Assembly: GCF_039535095.1 (NCBI RefSeq)
Contig: NZ_BAAAWN010000001.1
Coordinates: 2,418,001-2,482,000, forward strand
Direction of reading: 5' to 3'
Source: Arthrobacter ramosus
Lineage (GTDB): Bacteria; Actinomycetota; Actinomycetes; Actinomycetales; Micrococcaceae
Length of the DNA stretch: 64,000 nucleotides
The notes below the pieces were generated by a model. The model was not told where the DNA came from and did no database searches. It saw only the letters and a program-made list of their open reading frames with translations. Shown here piece by piece: positions 52,012 to 60,141 of the stretch (its first letter is position 1; each line of letters starts with the position of its first letter). A program made the position numbers and the translations under genes.

Positions 52012-52326
52012 GTGACCTTTGAAATGCGTACCTACACATCTACCGAGGGTCGGATGGAGGACCTGCTGACCCGGTTCCGGGATCACACCCTCCAGCTCTT
52101 CACCGAGCACGGGATTCAGAGCCTTGGCTACTGGCATCCTGTGGATCAGGACGACGTTCTGGTCTACCTTGTGCAGCACGAGGGCGACCCCGAGGCCAAC
52201 TGGGAAGCCTTCAGAACCGATCCCCGTTGGCTAAAGGCCCGTGCTGCCTCCACTGAAAACGGTGAGATCGTCGCAGGCGTCGAGTCCGTGTACCTGAAGT
52301 CGACAGATTTCTCCCCGCTGCGCTAA
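52012..52326 (+). CDS. NIPSNAP-family protein
   Basis: A 104-residue dimeric alpha+beta-barrel-type protein: TFEMRTYTSTEGRMEDLLTR, then FRDHTLQLFTEHGIQSLGYW and DVLVYLVQHEGDPEANWEAF. GTG 52012 follows GAGGAAGATCCTTC. It ends the fucose operon before a strong terminator. The role of NIPSNAP proteins in sugar pathways is not established; this one may help degrade the diketo acid. Confidence 0.85.
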   Translation: MTFEMRTYTSTEGRMEDLLTRFRDHTLQLFTEHGIQSLGYWHPVDQDDVLVYLVQHEGDPEANWEAFRTDPRWLKARAASTENGEIVAGVESVYLKSTDFSPLR

Positions 52327-52334
52327 AGGCGCGA

Positions 52335-52363
52335 CGGCGGCCGTCCGGCTTGGACGGCCGCCG
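52335..52363. terminator. Hairpin terminator at the end of the fucose operon
   Basis: CGGCGGCCGTCC at 52335-52346 pairs perfectly with GGACGGCCGCCG at 52352-52363 across a 5-base loop. It lies between convergent genes and can serve both strands. Confidence 0.8.
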
Positions 52364-52387
52364 CTGCGGTGAATCAATGAAGCCATC

Positions 52388-53029
52388 TCATCTGGGATCT
52401 GGAAGGGCTAGGGGAACTGTCCAATACTGTCGCTTGGATCCCACTAACTCATCGAGGTCGTCGCCGTAGACCATGTAGTCACCATCCGCGGGGATGAACC
52501 CAAAGTCTTTCCAGTATTTGGCCAGAGACACCTTGGCTATGTCGTTCTCCCGAGTGTGATTCTTGGCGCCATTATTGGTGGGAAGCGGTGCTGCGCGGAG
52601 GACGACAAGGGTGGTGGCCCTCCCGATGGTCCGGAGTGCTGCACGCAGTATTTCGTGCCCTAGCTTCTGGCCGCGGAATTCCGGAACTACCTCAATCGAC
52701 GAGATCCACATCAGGTCGCCGCCGATCCCAAGCCCGAAATCAACCAGGTCCGGCCGCTTGGCGATCAGCATCTCCGCAACGTCAGCCAGCTCCTGGTTCA
52801 CTGCGGACAGGGTGCCAAGCAGATCGATCAAGCCCGCGTCCGGAACGATGACAAAGACGGCCTCACCAACGTCAATCTCCTCCCCTTCATCGGTTCTATC
52901 GTCCACATGGACCACGGTTGAGATCTTGACAACCCACCTGAGCGGATAGTCTTCGGGGTCGTGGTCTACGCCAGGGATCCCCTTGTAATGCAGCCGGCAC
53001 TTAAACGTCAGATCCCGGGGCTCAATCAT
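52388..53029 (-). CDS. GNAT-like acyltransferase domain protein
   Basis: A 213-residue protein. The segment ISSIEVVPEFRGQKLGHEIL around residue 115-135 matches the acyl-CoA-binding motif A of GNAT enzymes (V-x-P-x-x-R-G-x-x-x-G), and the C-terminal YWKDFGFIPADGDYMVYGDD looks like the last strand. The first 100 residues are unlike small GNATs. AGGAAG precedes ATG 53029. It lies 83 bases after the aminotransferase gene on the same strand, so it may be a loosely attached member of the minus operon. Confidence 0.72.
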   Translation of the reverse strand: MIEPRDLTFKCRLHYKGIPGVDHDPEDYPLRWVVKISTVVHVDDRTDEGEEIDVGEAVFVIVPDAGLIDLLGTLSAVNQELADVAEMLIAKRPDLVDFGLGIGGDLMWISSIEVVPEFRGQKLGHEILRAALRTIGRATTLVVLRAAPLPTNNGAKNHTRENDIAKVSLAKYWKDFGFIPADGDYMVYGDDLDELVGSKRQYWTVPLALPDPR

Positions 53030-53112
53030 CGGACTGACTTCCTCTCTTCTGGGCAATTCGTCGATCCTCTTGAATCTCGTCACTGGTGAAGTCCGCGTCC
53101 GAAGTTGCAGCT

Positions 53113-53994
53113 TCAGGCGCGACGGCCGAAGCGCAGGTGGTGGTTCAGGCGCCCGGTCATCTCGGGGTCCGTCGACACATCGGTGCCGTCGATGCGGTAG
53201 ACCGGAAGCGCCAAACTTCCGCTCCCGAGCATCCACACAGCGTCCATTGCCGGGAGTTCGTCCTTATGGATCTCAACGTAGAGCGGTTTGAGTCCGAGTG
53301 ATGGGGCGTGAGCGAAGACATCCTGCTGTGTCGTGCCCTCAAGGATCCCGATGCCGGGATCCGGCGTAAGCAAATCGTTGCCGCGCCTCATCACGACCGA
53401 AGAGATCGGCCCCTCCATCACAAATCCTTCGACGCTAAGGAACAGTGCTTCGTCGGCGCCCCGCCGGTGCGCTTCCCGTGTGGCCGCCATATTGAGCGCA
53501 TACGAGAGTGTCTTCGCACCCATTAGCAGCCAGGGGGCTTCACTCGCTGCCGCGCGCGTCACGCCCCGTGACATCGTCGCAATGCTGACCCCGGTGTTTC
53601 GCCTCTTCGAGTGGTCGGCGGCGGCTTCAACGTGAACCCAGCCGTACACCGTTCCGTCTTCACCTGCCTGAGGACGGGTGAGCACCACCTTGACCGATAG
53701 TTCCGGCCAAGGCGGATGCTCGGCGACAGCGGCGAGAATTGCTGACGTCCACAGATCGCGCTCGGGTTCTGCCATGTCGAGTTTCCGGGCAGAAGATGCC
53801 AGGCGCTTGAGGTGCTTTTCGAGTGCTTGTGGGCGTCCGTCGAAGAACGCGATGGTCTCGAACACCGCATCGCCCCTCGTCACGGCGAGGTCTGTGACCG
53901 GCAAGGCGGCAGACCGGGAGTCGGTGAATCGAACAACCCACTCACCGTCGGTCGAGGAGAGCACCGCGAGCACGGCATCCGTTAAAGAGTTCAC
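53113..53994 (-). CDS. Class IV aminotransferase (PLP fold type IV)
   Basis: A 293-residue enzyme like D-amino acid, branched-chain or aminodeoxychorismate aminotransferase/lyase. VTRGDAVFETIAFFDGRPQA is the N-terminal block, the PLP Lys is in LLMGAKTLSYALNMAATREA, and EGFVMEGPISSVVMRRG carries the Glu that contacts the pyridine nitrogen. GTG 53994 is preceded by AAAGGTCTGAC; the open frame before it lies inside the creatininase gene. It follows that gene by 22 bases. Substrate class cannot be fixed. Confidence 0.85.
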   Translation of the reverse strand: MNSLTDAVLAVLSSTDGEWVVRFTDSRSAALPVTDLAVTRGDAVFETIAFFDGRPQALEKHLKRLASSARKLDMAEPERDLWTSAILAAVAEHPPWPELSVKVVLTRPQAGEDGTVYGWVHVEAAADHSKRRNTGVSIATMSRGVTRAAASEAPWLLMGAKTLSYALNMAATREAHRRGADEALFLSVEGFVMEGPISSVVMRRGNDLLTPDPGIGILEGTTQQDVFAHAPSLGLKPLYVEIHKDELPAMDAVWMLGSGSLALPVYRIDGTDVSTDPEMTGRLNHHLRFGRRA

Positions 53995-54016
53995 GTCAGA
54001 CCTTTCTTGGGACGAT

Positions 54017-54790
54017 TCAGCCTTCAGGGCGGATGACGACGGCGGCGAAGTCAGCCAATGCTTCGCGAGCGACGTCGACGCAAATCGACAGGAATTCGGC
54101 CCCGCGTTCAGCGGTCCCCTCATCCGGGCTGTCACTGAAACCGTCCGGGGCCCTGAAAGGGGCCGGAGTCGCGAGATGATACGCCGTCGGGCCCGCCCAC
54201 CCTGCCGTCGGCAGTTCCCGATGGGGAACAGACGACAGGCGAACGAGTTCGGGGCGGATCGCCAACATCATCGAGGTCTCGAAAGCGCCAGCGTGGCCGG
54301 GGACGAGACCGATCTCGCCGGCGCCTGCAGCCTTGAGCCGATCGGCGGCCAGCTGAAAATACGAGCCAGAACCAGCGAAGGCCTTGCGCCGGATGCCGAC
54401 GTCGCGCGCGACCAGCCTAATGATTTCAACGTTTCCCCCGTGCCCGTTCAGCAGGAACACCGAAGCGAAGCCGCTCGTCAGTAACGACTCCACGGCATCC
54501 GTCAGGGCGTCAATAAGCGTGTTCGTCGAAAGGGACGCCGTCCCGCCGTACGGCAGATGGTGGTCGGAGCTGCCGATTGAAAACGAGGGGCCGACCACGG
54601 TCCCCGGTACAAGGGCAGCAGCCCGCCTTGTTACCTCTTCGACCAGGATCGTATCCGTCGCGAGCGGGAGGTGCGGACCGTGTTGCTCGAACGCCCCGAC
54701 GGGAAGCACGACGACCGTGTGCGCGGCGTGACTATTGGCATCTTCACGTGTCCAGTGGGCGAGCAGGTCCGGCGGTGTCGTGATGGTCAT
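54017..54790 (-). CDS. Creatininase-family amidohydrolase
   Basis: A 257-residue enzyme. VLPVGAFEQHGPHLPLATDT carries the Glu, His and Asp metal ligands, FLLNGHGGNVEII another His, and VPGHAGAFETSMML the ligand Glu. The family hydrolyses cyclic or strained amides (creatinine, formamidopyrimidines, peptide-like lactams). Its ATG overlaps the stop of the enolase-superfamily gene by ATGA. In this locus it could open a lactam or deformylate an intermediate; this is inference. Confidence 0.88.
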   Translation of the reverse strand: MTITTPPDLLAHWTREDANSHAAHTVVVLPVGAFEQHGPHLPLATDTILVEEVTRRAAALVPGTVVGPSFSIGSSDHHLPYGGTASLSTNTLIDALTDAVESLLTSGFASVFLLNGHGGNVEIIRLVARDVGIRRKAFAGSGSYFQLAADRLKAAGAGEIGLVPGHAGAFETSMMLAIRPELVRLSSVPHRELPTAGWAGPTAYHLATPAPFRAPDGFSDSPDEGTAERGAEFLSICVDVAREALADFAAVVIRPEG

Positions 54791-55893
54791 ACGTCTTCCA
54801 TTCTTAGGCGAGTGAGTGCTTCCTGGTCGATTTCGACGCCGAGCCCTGGTCCGGTCGGAACAGCGACCGACCCCTGTTCAACGGAGAGGGGCGTTCTGAG
54901 AATGTCGTCCGCATGGTAAGCGAAGCCACAAACGTCGCTTGCGAGCGCGAGCTCGGGAATGGCGGCAGCGAGATGGGCGTTGGCCGCTGTTCCGAGACCA
55001 AGCTCCGGCATACTGCCGACCCACACCGCCATGCCGCTCGATCGGGCGATCTCGGCTATGGTGCGTGCCTGGAGCAGGCCACCAGCCTCGCTGAAATAGA
55101 GGTTGAGAACGTCTGCGGCCCTCGCGCGCGTGATTTCCAAGGCATCTCGCATGTTCCAGACGCTCTCGTCCGCCGCTATCGGTAGCGCTGATACCCGGCG
55201 CAGCTCCGCCATGCCTGCCAAATTGTCACCGTGAAGGGGTTGTTCGACGAGTTCCACGTCGTACTCGCTCATGGCCGCTATCCGGTGGACAGCTTGAGAG
55301 ACCGACGTCCACGCTCCGTTCACGTCGACGCGGATCGAGACATCGGGACCTACTGCCTCACGCACGGCGGCAAGAGATGCCAGGTCCTCTTCCCAAGTAC
55401 GGCCCATCTTCACTTTGAGTGTGCCGTATCCCGCTGACGCATAGTGCCCTGCTTCTGCGGCCATCGCTTCGGGAGCCTTAATGTGCAGGGAGTAGCTGAC
55501 GGGGATACGGTCCCTGTAGGCCCCGCCGAGCAGCTGGTGCACCGGAACCCCGGCTGCTTTTCCGCAGATATCGAGCAGCGCCATCTCAATACCCGCTATG
55601 GCAGGGGCATCCTCCCGCCCCGGGAGTAGCTTTCCCATCCGATCGCAGAGCAGGGACACAGCGCGAGGGTCTTCTCCCAGAAGGGCGGGCGCGAGCAGGC
55701 GGTTCACGTCCCTGCACAGGCCGCTGCCCATCCGCCACCAAACGAGACAGATCTCGCCCCACCCGGTGATGCCGTTATCCGTGTCAATCCGCACAATGCC
55801 GGCTTCTGTGTATGCCCGCGTGCCGAAAGCGCTCTGGTCAGGGCGTTCGCGCGGTACCCTCAGGGGAATCGCCTCAATGCGCACGATCCTCAT
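54787..55893 (-). CDS. Enolase-superfamily enzyme (MR/MLE type) with unusual active site
   Basis: A 368-residue protein with a capping domain and modified TIM barrel. Metal ligands are Asp190 (RVDVNGAW), Glu217 (VEQPL) and Asp242 (AADES). The first catalytic Lys pair is K160-V-K162. At the second-face position, where MLE-type enzymes have Lys before GG, it reads LNLYFSEAGGL, with Glu269. Possible activities include dehydratase or epimerase on an acid sugar, amino acid or dipeptide. Its ATG overlaps the upstream amidohydrolase stop by 4 bases. Confidence 0.87.
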   Translation of the reverse strand: MRIVRIEAIPLRVPRERPDQSAFGTRAYTEAGIVRIDTDNGITGWGEICLVWWRMGSGLCRDVNRLLAPALLGEDPRAVSLLCDRMGKLLPGREDAPAIAGIEMALLDICGKAAGVPVHQLLGGAYRDRIPVSYSLHIKAPEAMAAEAGHYASAGYGTLKVKMGRTWEEDLASLAAVREAVGPDVSIRVDVNGAWTSVSQAVHRIAAMSEYDVELVEQPLHGDNLAGMAELRRVSALPIAADESVWNMRDALEITRARAADVLNLYFSEAGGLLQARTIAEIARSSGMAVWVGSMPELGLGTAANAHLAAAIPELALASDVCGFAYHADDILRTPLSVEQGSVAVPTGPGLGVEIDQEALTRLRMEDV

Positions 55894-56702
55894 CGGTCGG
55901 CCTCCTCGATGACGCCGTCAACCACCTTTATCTTCAGGGCGCGTGCGAGGTTTTCATACAGTATGGCCGTTCTGACCTCATCGGGGATGTCCGCATGGAC
56001 GACCGCACCGAGAATGATGCCAGGGTCGATGAACGGGCTGTCGGACCCCCAGGTTAGGCGGGTCGGGTCAGCTCGATTTCCGAGGTACTCTACGGCGCTG
56101 CAGTGGCGCTGGATCGCCGTCATGTCGAGCAGAACATTGCTCGTGCGATCGAGGAGGGCAAGAGCGTTGTCCGCTCCGAGATCTATACCTGCGTGACCAA
56201 GAAAAATAGTAGCGTCGGGGTATTTCGAGGCAACGCTCTCGAACGTCGCGAGGCGGTCGCCGCCGAAATAACTGTGCGAAAGCACGGGCAGGCCGTTCGC
56301 GTTGGCGAACTCCCACATCGCCCGGTAGCCAGGTCCATCCAGCGGATAGTCCCCATGAAGCTCGGGATGCACTTTGAAACCGCGAAAGCCGGGCTGCCCG
56401 AAGCACCGGGCGATCTCGCTCGCAGCAGTCTTGGGGTAGTTCGGGTTGATCACGCAGAACCCGACGAGGCGATTCGGATGGCGACGGACAGCATCCGCCA
56501 CCATGCTGTTGCCGTATTCGTGGTCTGCCGAAATCCCGGCGTGGTGGCTGACGCACGCGACATCGATACCCACAGCGTCGAAGCGGGCGATCATGCCGTC
56601 AGCATCATTGTTGGGGATCGCAAAGTTGCGGTAGTGCCCCATGTGGGCATGCCCGTCAATGATCGGTGACGTCTTCAAGTACGGCTTGTATGTGAGGTCC
56701 AT
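55890..56702 (-). CDS. Amidohydrolase-family protein with intact metal site
   Basis: A 270-residue amidohydrolase-2-type TIM-barrel enzyme (decarboxylase/lactonase group). PIIDGHAHMGHYRNF gives the D-x-H-x-H start motif, GFKVHPELHG, VLSHSYFG and IFLGHAGIDLG give further His ligands, and WGSDSPFIDPG the catalytic Asp. The ATG overlaps the stop of the metal-less paralogue by 1 base, so the two are made together. Family members hydrolyse lactones or decarboxylate acids; the substrate here is unknown. Confidence 0.85.
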   Translation of the reverse strand: MDLTYKPYLKTSPIIDGHAHMGHYRNFAIPNNDADGMIARFDAVGIDVACVSHHAGISADHEYGNSMVADAVRRHPNRLVGFCVINPNYPKTAASEIARCFGQPGFRGFKVHPELHGDYPLDGPGYRAMWEFANANGLPVLSHSYFGGDRLATFESVASKYPDATIFLGHAGIDLGADNALALLDRTSNVLLDMTAIQRHCSAVEYLGNRADPTRLTWGSDSPFIDPGIILGAVVHADIPDEVRTAILYENLARALKIKVVDGVIEEADR

Positions 56703-57478
56703 CAGAGGTTCACCTCCGAGAGGAGGCGATCGAGGTTACCGTGGGCGATCAAGGCCTTCTCGCTGTCTGAGACAGCAGCGGTCGCGACGTGGAAGACTGC
56801 GCCGGACGGTGTCCAGTACGGAAATCCCGAGCCGAACATGATCCGCTCAGCCCCGAAAACGTCGCAGATCTTTTCGATGCCGTTGTGCACCCAATACCCC
56901 CCACTCTCGATGTAAACGTTGGCCGATCGTGTGAGGAGCGGGTAGAGCCCCCTGTCGCTCCTGCCGCCCGGGCGGATCACCACGATCGGAAGCCCGGGGT
57001 AAGCGTCGGCCAGGTCGTAGAGTCCGACCCAGTCGGCTTCGTCACGCCGCCCGAGTTCGAAATCGACGAAGAGCGGCACCCGAGCTGTCTCGAGCACCTC
57101 ACAGATGCTTCCGATCACGCGAACATCGAACGGGTACCTGTGTCCCGTGAGCGATGGGAATAGGCGTGCAGCGAGTGCCCCGCGTTGGCGCAGCTCGTCG
57201 AGAATGTCTTCGGGCTGCCAGAGCTCTCCGGTGAGCGGGGGCATGAGAGTGAGGCAGGGACTGAAGCGATCAGCCCCTGCCAGTTCTTGACGCAGCAGGT
57301 CGTTTCCGACCGCCGGGGCATATTCTTTTGCGGCGACGTGGGTGACGAGCGCCCTGGCAATTCCCAGACGGTCGTATTCCTTTGAAAGAACGGGGACGGT
57401 GACGCGTTCGGGAAAGTACTTCACAAGGGACGGCTGGCCGATGAAGGCGTTGCAGTCGAAGAAGCTCAGCTCGTTCAT
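56702..57478 (-). CDS. Amidohydrolase-family paralogue lacking the metal ligands
   Basis: A 258-residue protein with the same fold as its neighbour, but the N-terminal motif is ELSFFDCNAFIGQPS instead of D-x-H-x-H, and the C-terminal motif is FGSGFPYWTP instead of G-S-D. FVDFELGRRDEADWVGLYDL and IVVIRPGGRSDRGLYPLLTR replace the usual His blocks. It cannot bind metal in the standard way. ATG 57478 shares one base with the upstream stop (GTG 57481 is possible). It may be a pseudoenzyme partner of the intact protein. Confidence 0.8.
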   Translation of the reverse strand: MNELSFFDCNAFIGQPSLVKYFPERVTVPVLSKEYDRLGIARALVTHVAAKEYAPAVGNDLLRQELAGADRFSPCLTLMPPLTGELWQPEDILDELRQRGALAARLFPSLTGHRYPFDVRVIGSICEVLETARVPLFVDFELGRRDEADWVGLYDLADAYPGLPIVVIRPGGRSDRGLYPLLTRSANVYIESGGYWVHNGIEKICDVFGAERIMFGSGFPYWTPSGAVFHVATAAVSDSEKALIAHGNLDRLLSEVNL

Positions 57479-58401
57479 CACGCCCCCACCCGTCCGCCTG
57501 CGATGCCGCCGTGCATTAGCAGCTTCTGGACGGTTGCCTCGTAGCGGACCTCCGAGTCATCCACAGGCTGGAAGCCGAACACCTGCCGGGCCGACGTGAG
57601 GGACCAGAATGCCCGGGTGTTGTTGCTGATGCCGTAGACGACTTGCCATGGCACTCCGTGCTCGTTCTCGATGTTCTCGGTCTCGATGCAGCGGATGAAG
57701 AGCTGTTGCGCGTCACGCTGGGAGAGCCATGCGCCCAAGTCGCGCTTGAAGCGCGCAATACCGGTCGGGAACGCCGGACCGGGCTGAGGCGCCGGGGGCT
57801 CGTCTGCGGAATAGGTGTCCTCATCGAGGTCCCGCGGAGCGCCGATCCGGACCTGCACAACCTCAAGGGACCGCCCGAGGCCTCCGCAAGCGTAGACGAA
57901 GCCGAGGTGTTCGTAGCAAGCCTTGGACCAGCCGTAGAAGTTGTCGGCAAGGGGAAGTTCGTAAGGTTCCACGACGTCTTTGAGTCCACGGTGCACAAGC
58001 GTGTGCTCGTACCAGTCGGCGGCGTGATTGGAGCTCGCGACCACGACGCGTCGCACTCCAGCATCGAAGGCGGCCCTGTACACATTCTGCGCCATGCGGA
58101 GGTTTCCGAACTCGACCTCGAACTTGTCGATAGCAGGAACACTGTTGTCGTAACTGCTCCCCGGTGCGGAATGTTTGTACGCAAGGTGAACAACCGTGTC
58201 GACCCCCTCGAAAAGAACCGTCAACGCGGCAGGGTCCGACTTAAAAAGATCAACAACTTCGATGTCCTCGCCGCCAGGATCCGCGACATCAACAAGGCGC
58301 AAGCGGTAGCGATCCCGAAGCGCCGGAACTATCTGTCGCCCCATATAGCCGGTGGCACCGGTGACAAGTACGACGGGACGATGTGCAGACTCAGTCGACA
58401 T
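57478..58401 (-). CDS. NAD(P)-dependent epimerase/dehydrogenase (extended SDR)
   Basis: A 307-residue protein. The cofactor loop is VLVTGATGYMGRQIVPALRD; Ser in VVVASSNHAADWYEH and YGWSKACYEHL complete the active site. The overall look resembles uronate-dehydrogenase-like SDRs, which oxidise uronic acids to lactones; a lactonase-type neighbour would fit. It is the first gene of the minus arm, opposite the GntR gene. The substrate is inferred weakly. Confidence 0.82.
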   Translation of the reverse strand: MSTESAHRPVVLVTGATGYMGRQIVPALRDRYRLRLVDVADPGGEDIEVVDLFKSDPAALTVLFEGVDTVVHLAYKHSAPGSSYDNSVPAIDKFEVEFGNLRMAQNVYRAAFDAGVRRVVVASSNHAADWYEHTLVHRGLKDVVEPYELPLADNFYGWSKACYEHLGFVYACGGLGRSLEVVQVRIGAPRDLDEDTYSADEPPAPQPGPAFPTGIARFKRDLGAWLSQRDAQQLFIRCIETENIENEHGVPWQVVYGISNNTRAFWSLTSARQVFGFQPVDDSEVRYEATVQKLLMHGGIAGGRVGA

Positions 58402-58459
58402 TTTCGCTTCTTCTCTTCATCTCGGTCAGCGGGTTTTCTTTTCGCCAGGGGTCTATCGC

Positions 58460-58488
58460 AGAATACGATATCTCAGATACAGTGTCTA
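58460..58488 (-). promoter_or_regulatory. Minus-arm promoter overlapped by a GntR-type palindrome
   Basis: On the minus strand TAGACA (58483-58488) and TATTCT (58460-58465) are 17 bp apart, a promoter for the SDR-led operon. AGATACAGTGTCT (58475-58487), a 13 bp palindrome with one mismatch per half, lies over the -35. It suits binding by the divergent GntR/FCD regulator that starts at 58550. No second copy is seen nearby. Confidence 0.55.
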
Positions 58489-58549
58489 GCATGCGTTATA
58501 CGAACCGCTGTTGGAACGAAGTCAAAACAAACGAGGGACGGAGTAATCA

Positions 58550-59236
58550 GTGACCATTCCCCAGTTATTGCCCTTGGGCACGAGGCCCGAAAGTCTGTCG
58601 AGTCTTGTGCTCGAACAGATCAAGTCGGCGATCGTGAATAAGGAGCTGGCTCCAGGAACGAAGATTTCAGAGGCGTCCCTCGCGACCCAGCTGCAGGTGA
58701 GCAAGACCCCAGTTCGCGAAGCTTTATTGAGGCTGAGGCACATCGGCCTTGTCTCGCCCAACGGCTCTGGACTGCAGGTCGTGCAGCCCTCGCGCGAATC
58801 GATCCGCGAGGCCTATGAACTTCGTGCCAGCCTGGAGCGTGCGTCGGCGCGCTTTGCGTCAACGCGGCGCACGGACAACGAGATGCTTCTCCTTGCCGAG
58901 TTCGCAGAAGGTTCGCTCACAAAGACGCTTGCCGGAGACGCGCAGGGCTTCAGGGAGTTTGACGCCCAGTTCCACCGCCAGGTCGCGCTCTGTTCGGGGA
59001 ACGACCTGTTGAACACCGCGATCGACGACGCTCTCGTACTGACGTCCGCGCTCCGTGCGCGGGACGTTCCGATGACACAACATGATTCCGTGAGTTGCGC
59101 GAAGGAGCACGTACGGATCGCTGAGGCGATCGCAAGCGGCAGAGTGGACATCGCGGGAGAAGCTATGGAGGAACACGTCGGTCATGTGATGTCGATGGTC
59201 CTCGCCGTCTTCGACCAGGGAGAGCCTGCCCGATGA
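58550..59236 (+). CDS. GntR/FCD-family regulator of the divergent unknown pathway
   Basis: A 228-residue regulator. The DNA-binding part is ISEASLATQLQVSKTPVREA, then LLRLRHIGLVSPNGSG; the FCD domain has REFDAQFHRQVALCSGNDLL and AKEHVRIAEAIASG as metal/ligand segments. GTG 58550 gives MTIPQLLPLG. It lies divergent to the minus arm, and its stop overlaps the DapA-like gene by ATGA, so regulator and pathway are co-expressed. It probably represses both arms. Confidence 0.88.
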   Translation: MTIPQLLPLGTRPESLSSLVLEQIKSAIVNKELAPGTKISEASLATQLQVSKTPVREALLRLRHIGLVSPNGSGLQVVQPSRESIREAYELRASLERASARFASTRRTDNEMLLLAEFAEGSLTKTLAGDAQGFREFDAQFHRQVALCSGNDLLNTAIDDALVLTSALRARDVPMTQHDSVSCAKEHVRIAEAIASGRVDIAGEAMEEHVGHVMSMVLAVFDQGEPAR

Positions 59237-60141
59237 ACACGACGCCGGATCTTCTCAACCGGGGACTCTGGGGTGTCATGGCGACACCGTTCACGGGCGA
59301 ATCGCTCGCCGTAGACGAACAGGGCCTGCGGAATCTCATTGATCTATACCGGGAAGCAGGAGCACAGGGGCTCGTCCTGCTCGGTGTTTTCGGCGAGGGC
59401 GCACAGCTCGACGACGTTGAGAGTGCACGCATTGTTGAGATCGCACTCGAGCATGCCCCGGGCATGCGCCTCGTGCTTGGCCTCCCCGACCTCAAGACCG
59501 ACACAGCGATCGCGAGAGCTACCCGGCTGCTTGCTGTCTGTGGAGAAACTAAACCCGCGCTCATGGTGCAGGTGAACACGAACGACGTCGACGAGCTTGC
59601 GGCACACTTCGCGGCCATCCACGAAGCGACGGGCGCAGGCATCCTCGTCCAGGACTATCCTGTCGCGAGTGGCGTGACGATTCCGAACGATGCACTCGCC
59701 ACCGTCGTCAACGCGAGTCCTTTCGTTGTCGGGATCAAAGCAGAAGCGCCACCGACGGCCGTCGCCATCGGCCGCCTCACCTCCCTCACTACAGTTCCCG
59801 TATTTGGCGGCCTGGGAGGCCTCGGCTTGCTTGACGAGCTCGCGGCGGGAGCGGCGGGGGCGATGACCGGGTTCTCGTACCCTGAAGCGCTCGTTACCGT
59901 CGTCGAGGCATTCGACCGTGGCGGATTCACTGCCGCTTGGGAGGCATACCTTCCCTGGATGCCGCTCGTTAACTTCGAGGCACAGGCCAAGGTCGGCCTC
60001 GCAATTCGCAAGTCAGTATTCGTCGAACGAGGGCTCTTCGAGAACAGGGCAGTGCGCCCGCCGAGTCAGGTCATGCCGGACGAACTGATTCCCTTGCTTT
60101 CCGCGCAACTGGCGGCCGTCAACGAAGCGGGGGTGTTGTGA
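59233..60141 (+). CDS. DapA-family aldolase/lyase
   Basis: A 302-residue TIM-barrel Schiff-base enzyme. The family loop is LVLLGVFGEGAQLDDVE (usual G-S-T-G-E), the catalytic Tyr142 is in QDYPVAS and the Schiff-base Lys169 is in VVGIKAEAPP. Catabolic members cleave or dehydrate 2-keto-3-deoxy sugar acids or 4-hydroxy-2-oxo acids to pyruvate plus an aldehyde. That is plausible as the final step here. ATG 59233 overlaps the GntR stop by 4 bases. Confidence 0.87.
   Translation: MNTTPDLLNRGLWGVMATPFTGESLAVDEQGLRNLIDLYREAGAQGLVLLGVFGEGAQLDDVESARIVEIALEHAPGMRLVLGLPDLKTDTAIARATRLLAVCGETKPALMVQVNTNDVDELAAHFAAIHEATGAGILVQDYPVASGVTIPNDALATVVNASPFVVGIKAEAPPTAVAIGRLTSLTTVPVFGGLGGLGLLDELAAGAAGAMTGFSYPEALVTVVEAFDRGGFTAAWEAYLPWMPLVNFEAQAKVGLAIRKSVFVERGLFENRAVRPPSQVMPDELIPLLSAQLAAVNEAGVL

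Noticed and set aside
55630..55645. Fifth fucose-type operator (CATCCGATCG)
   Set aside because: Matches only part of the motif and lies inside a coding region of an unrelated operon.
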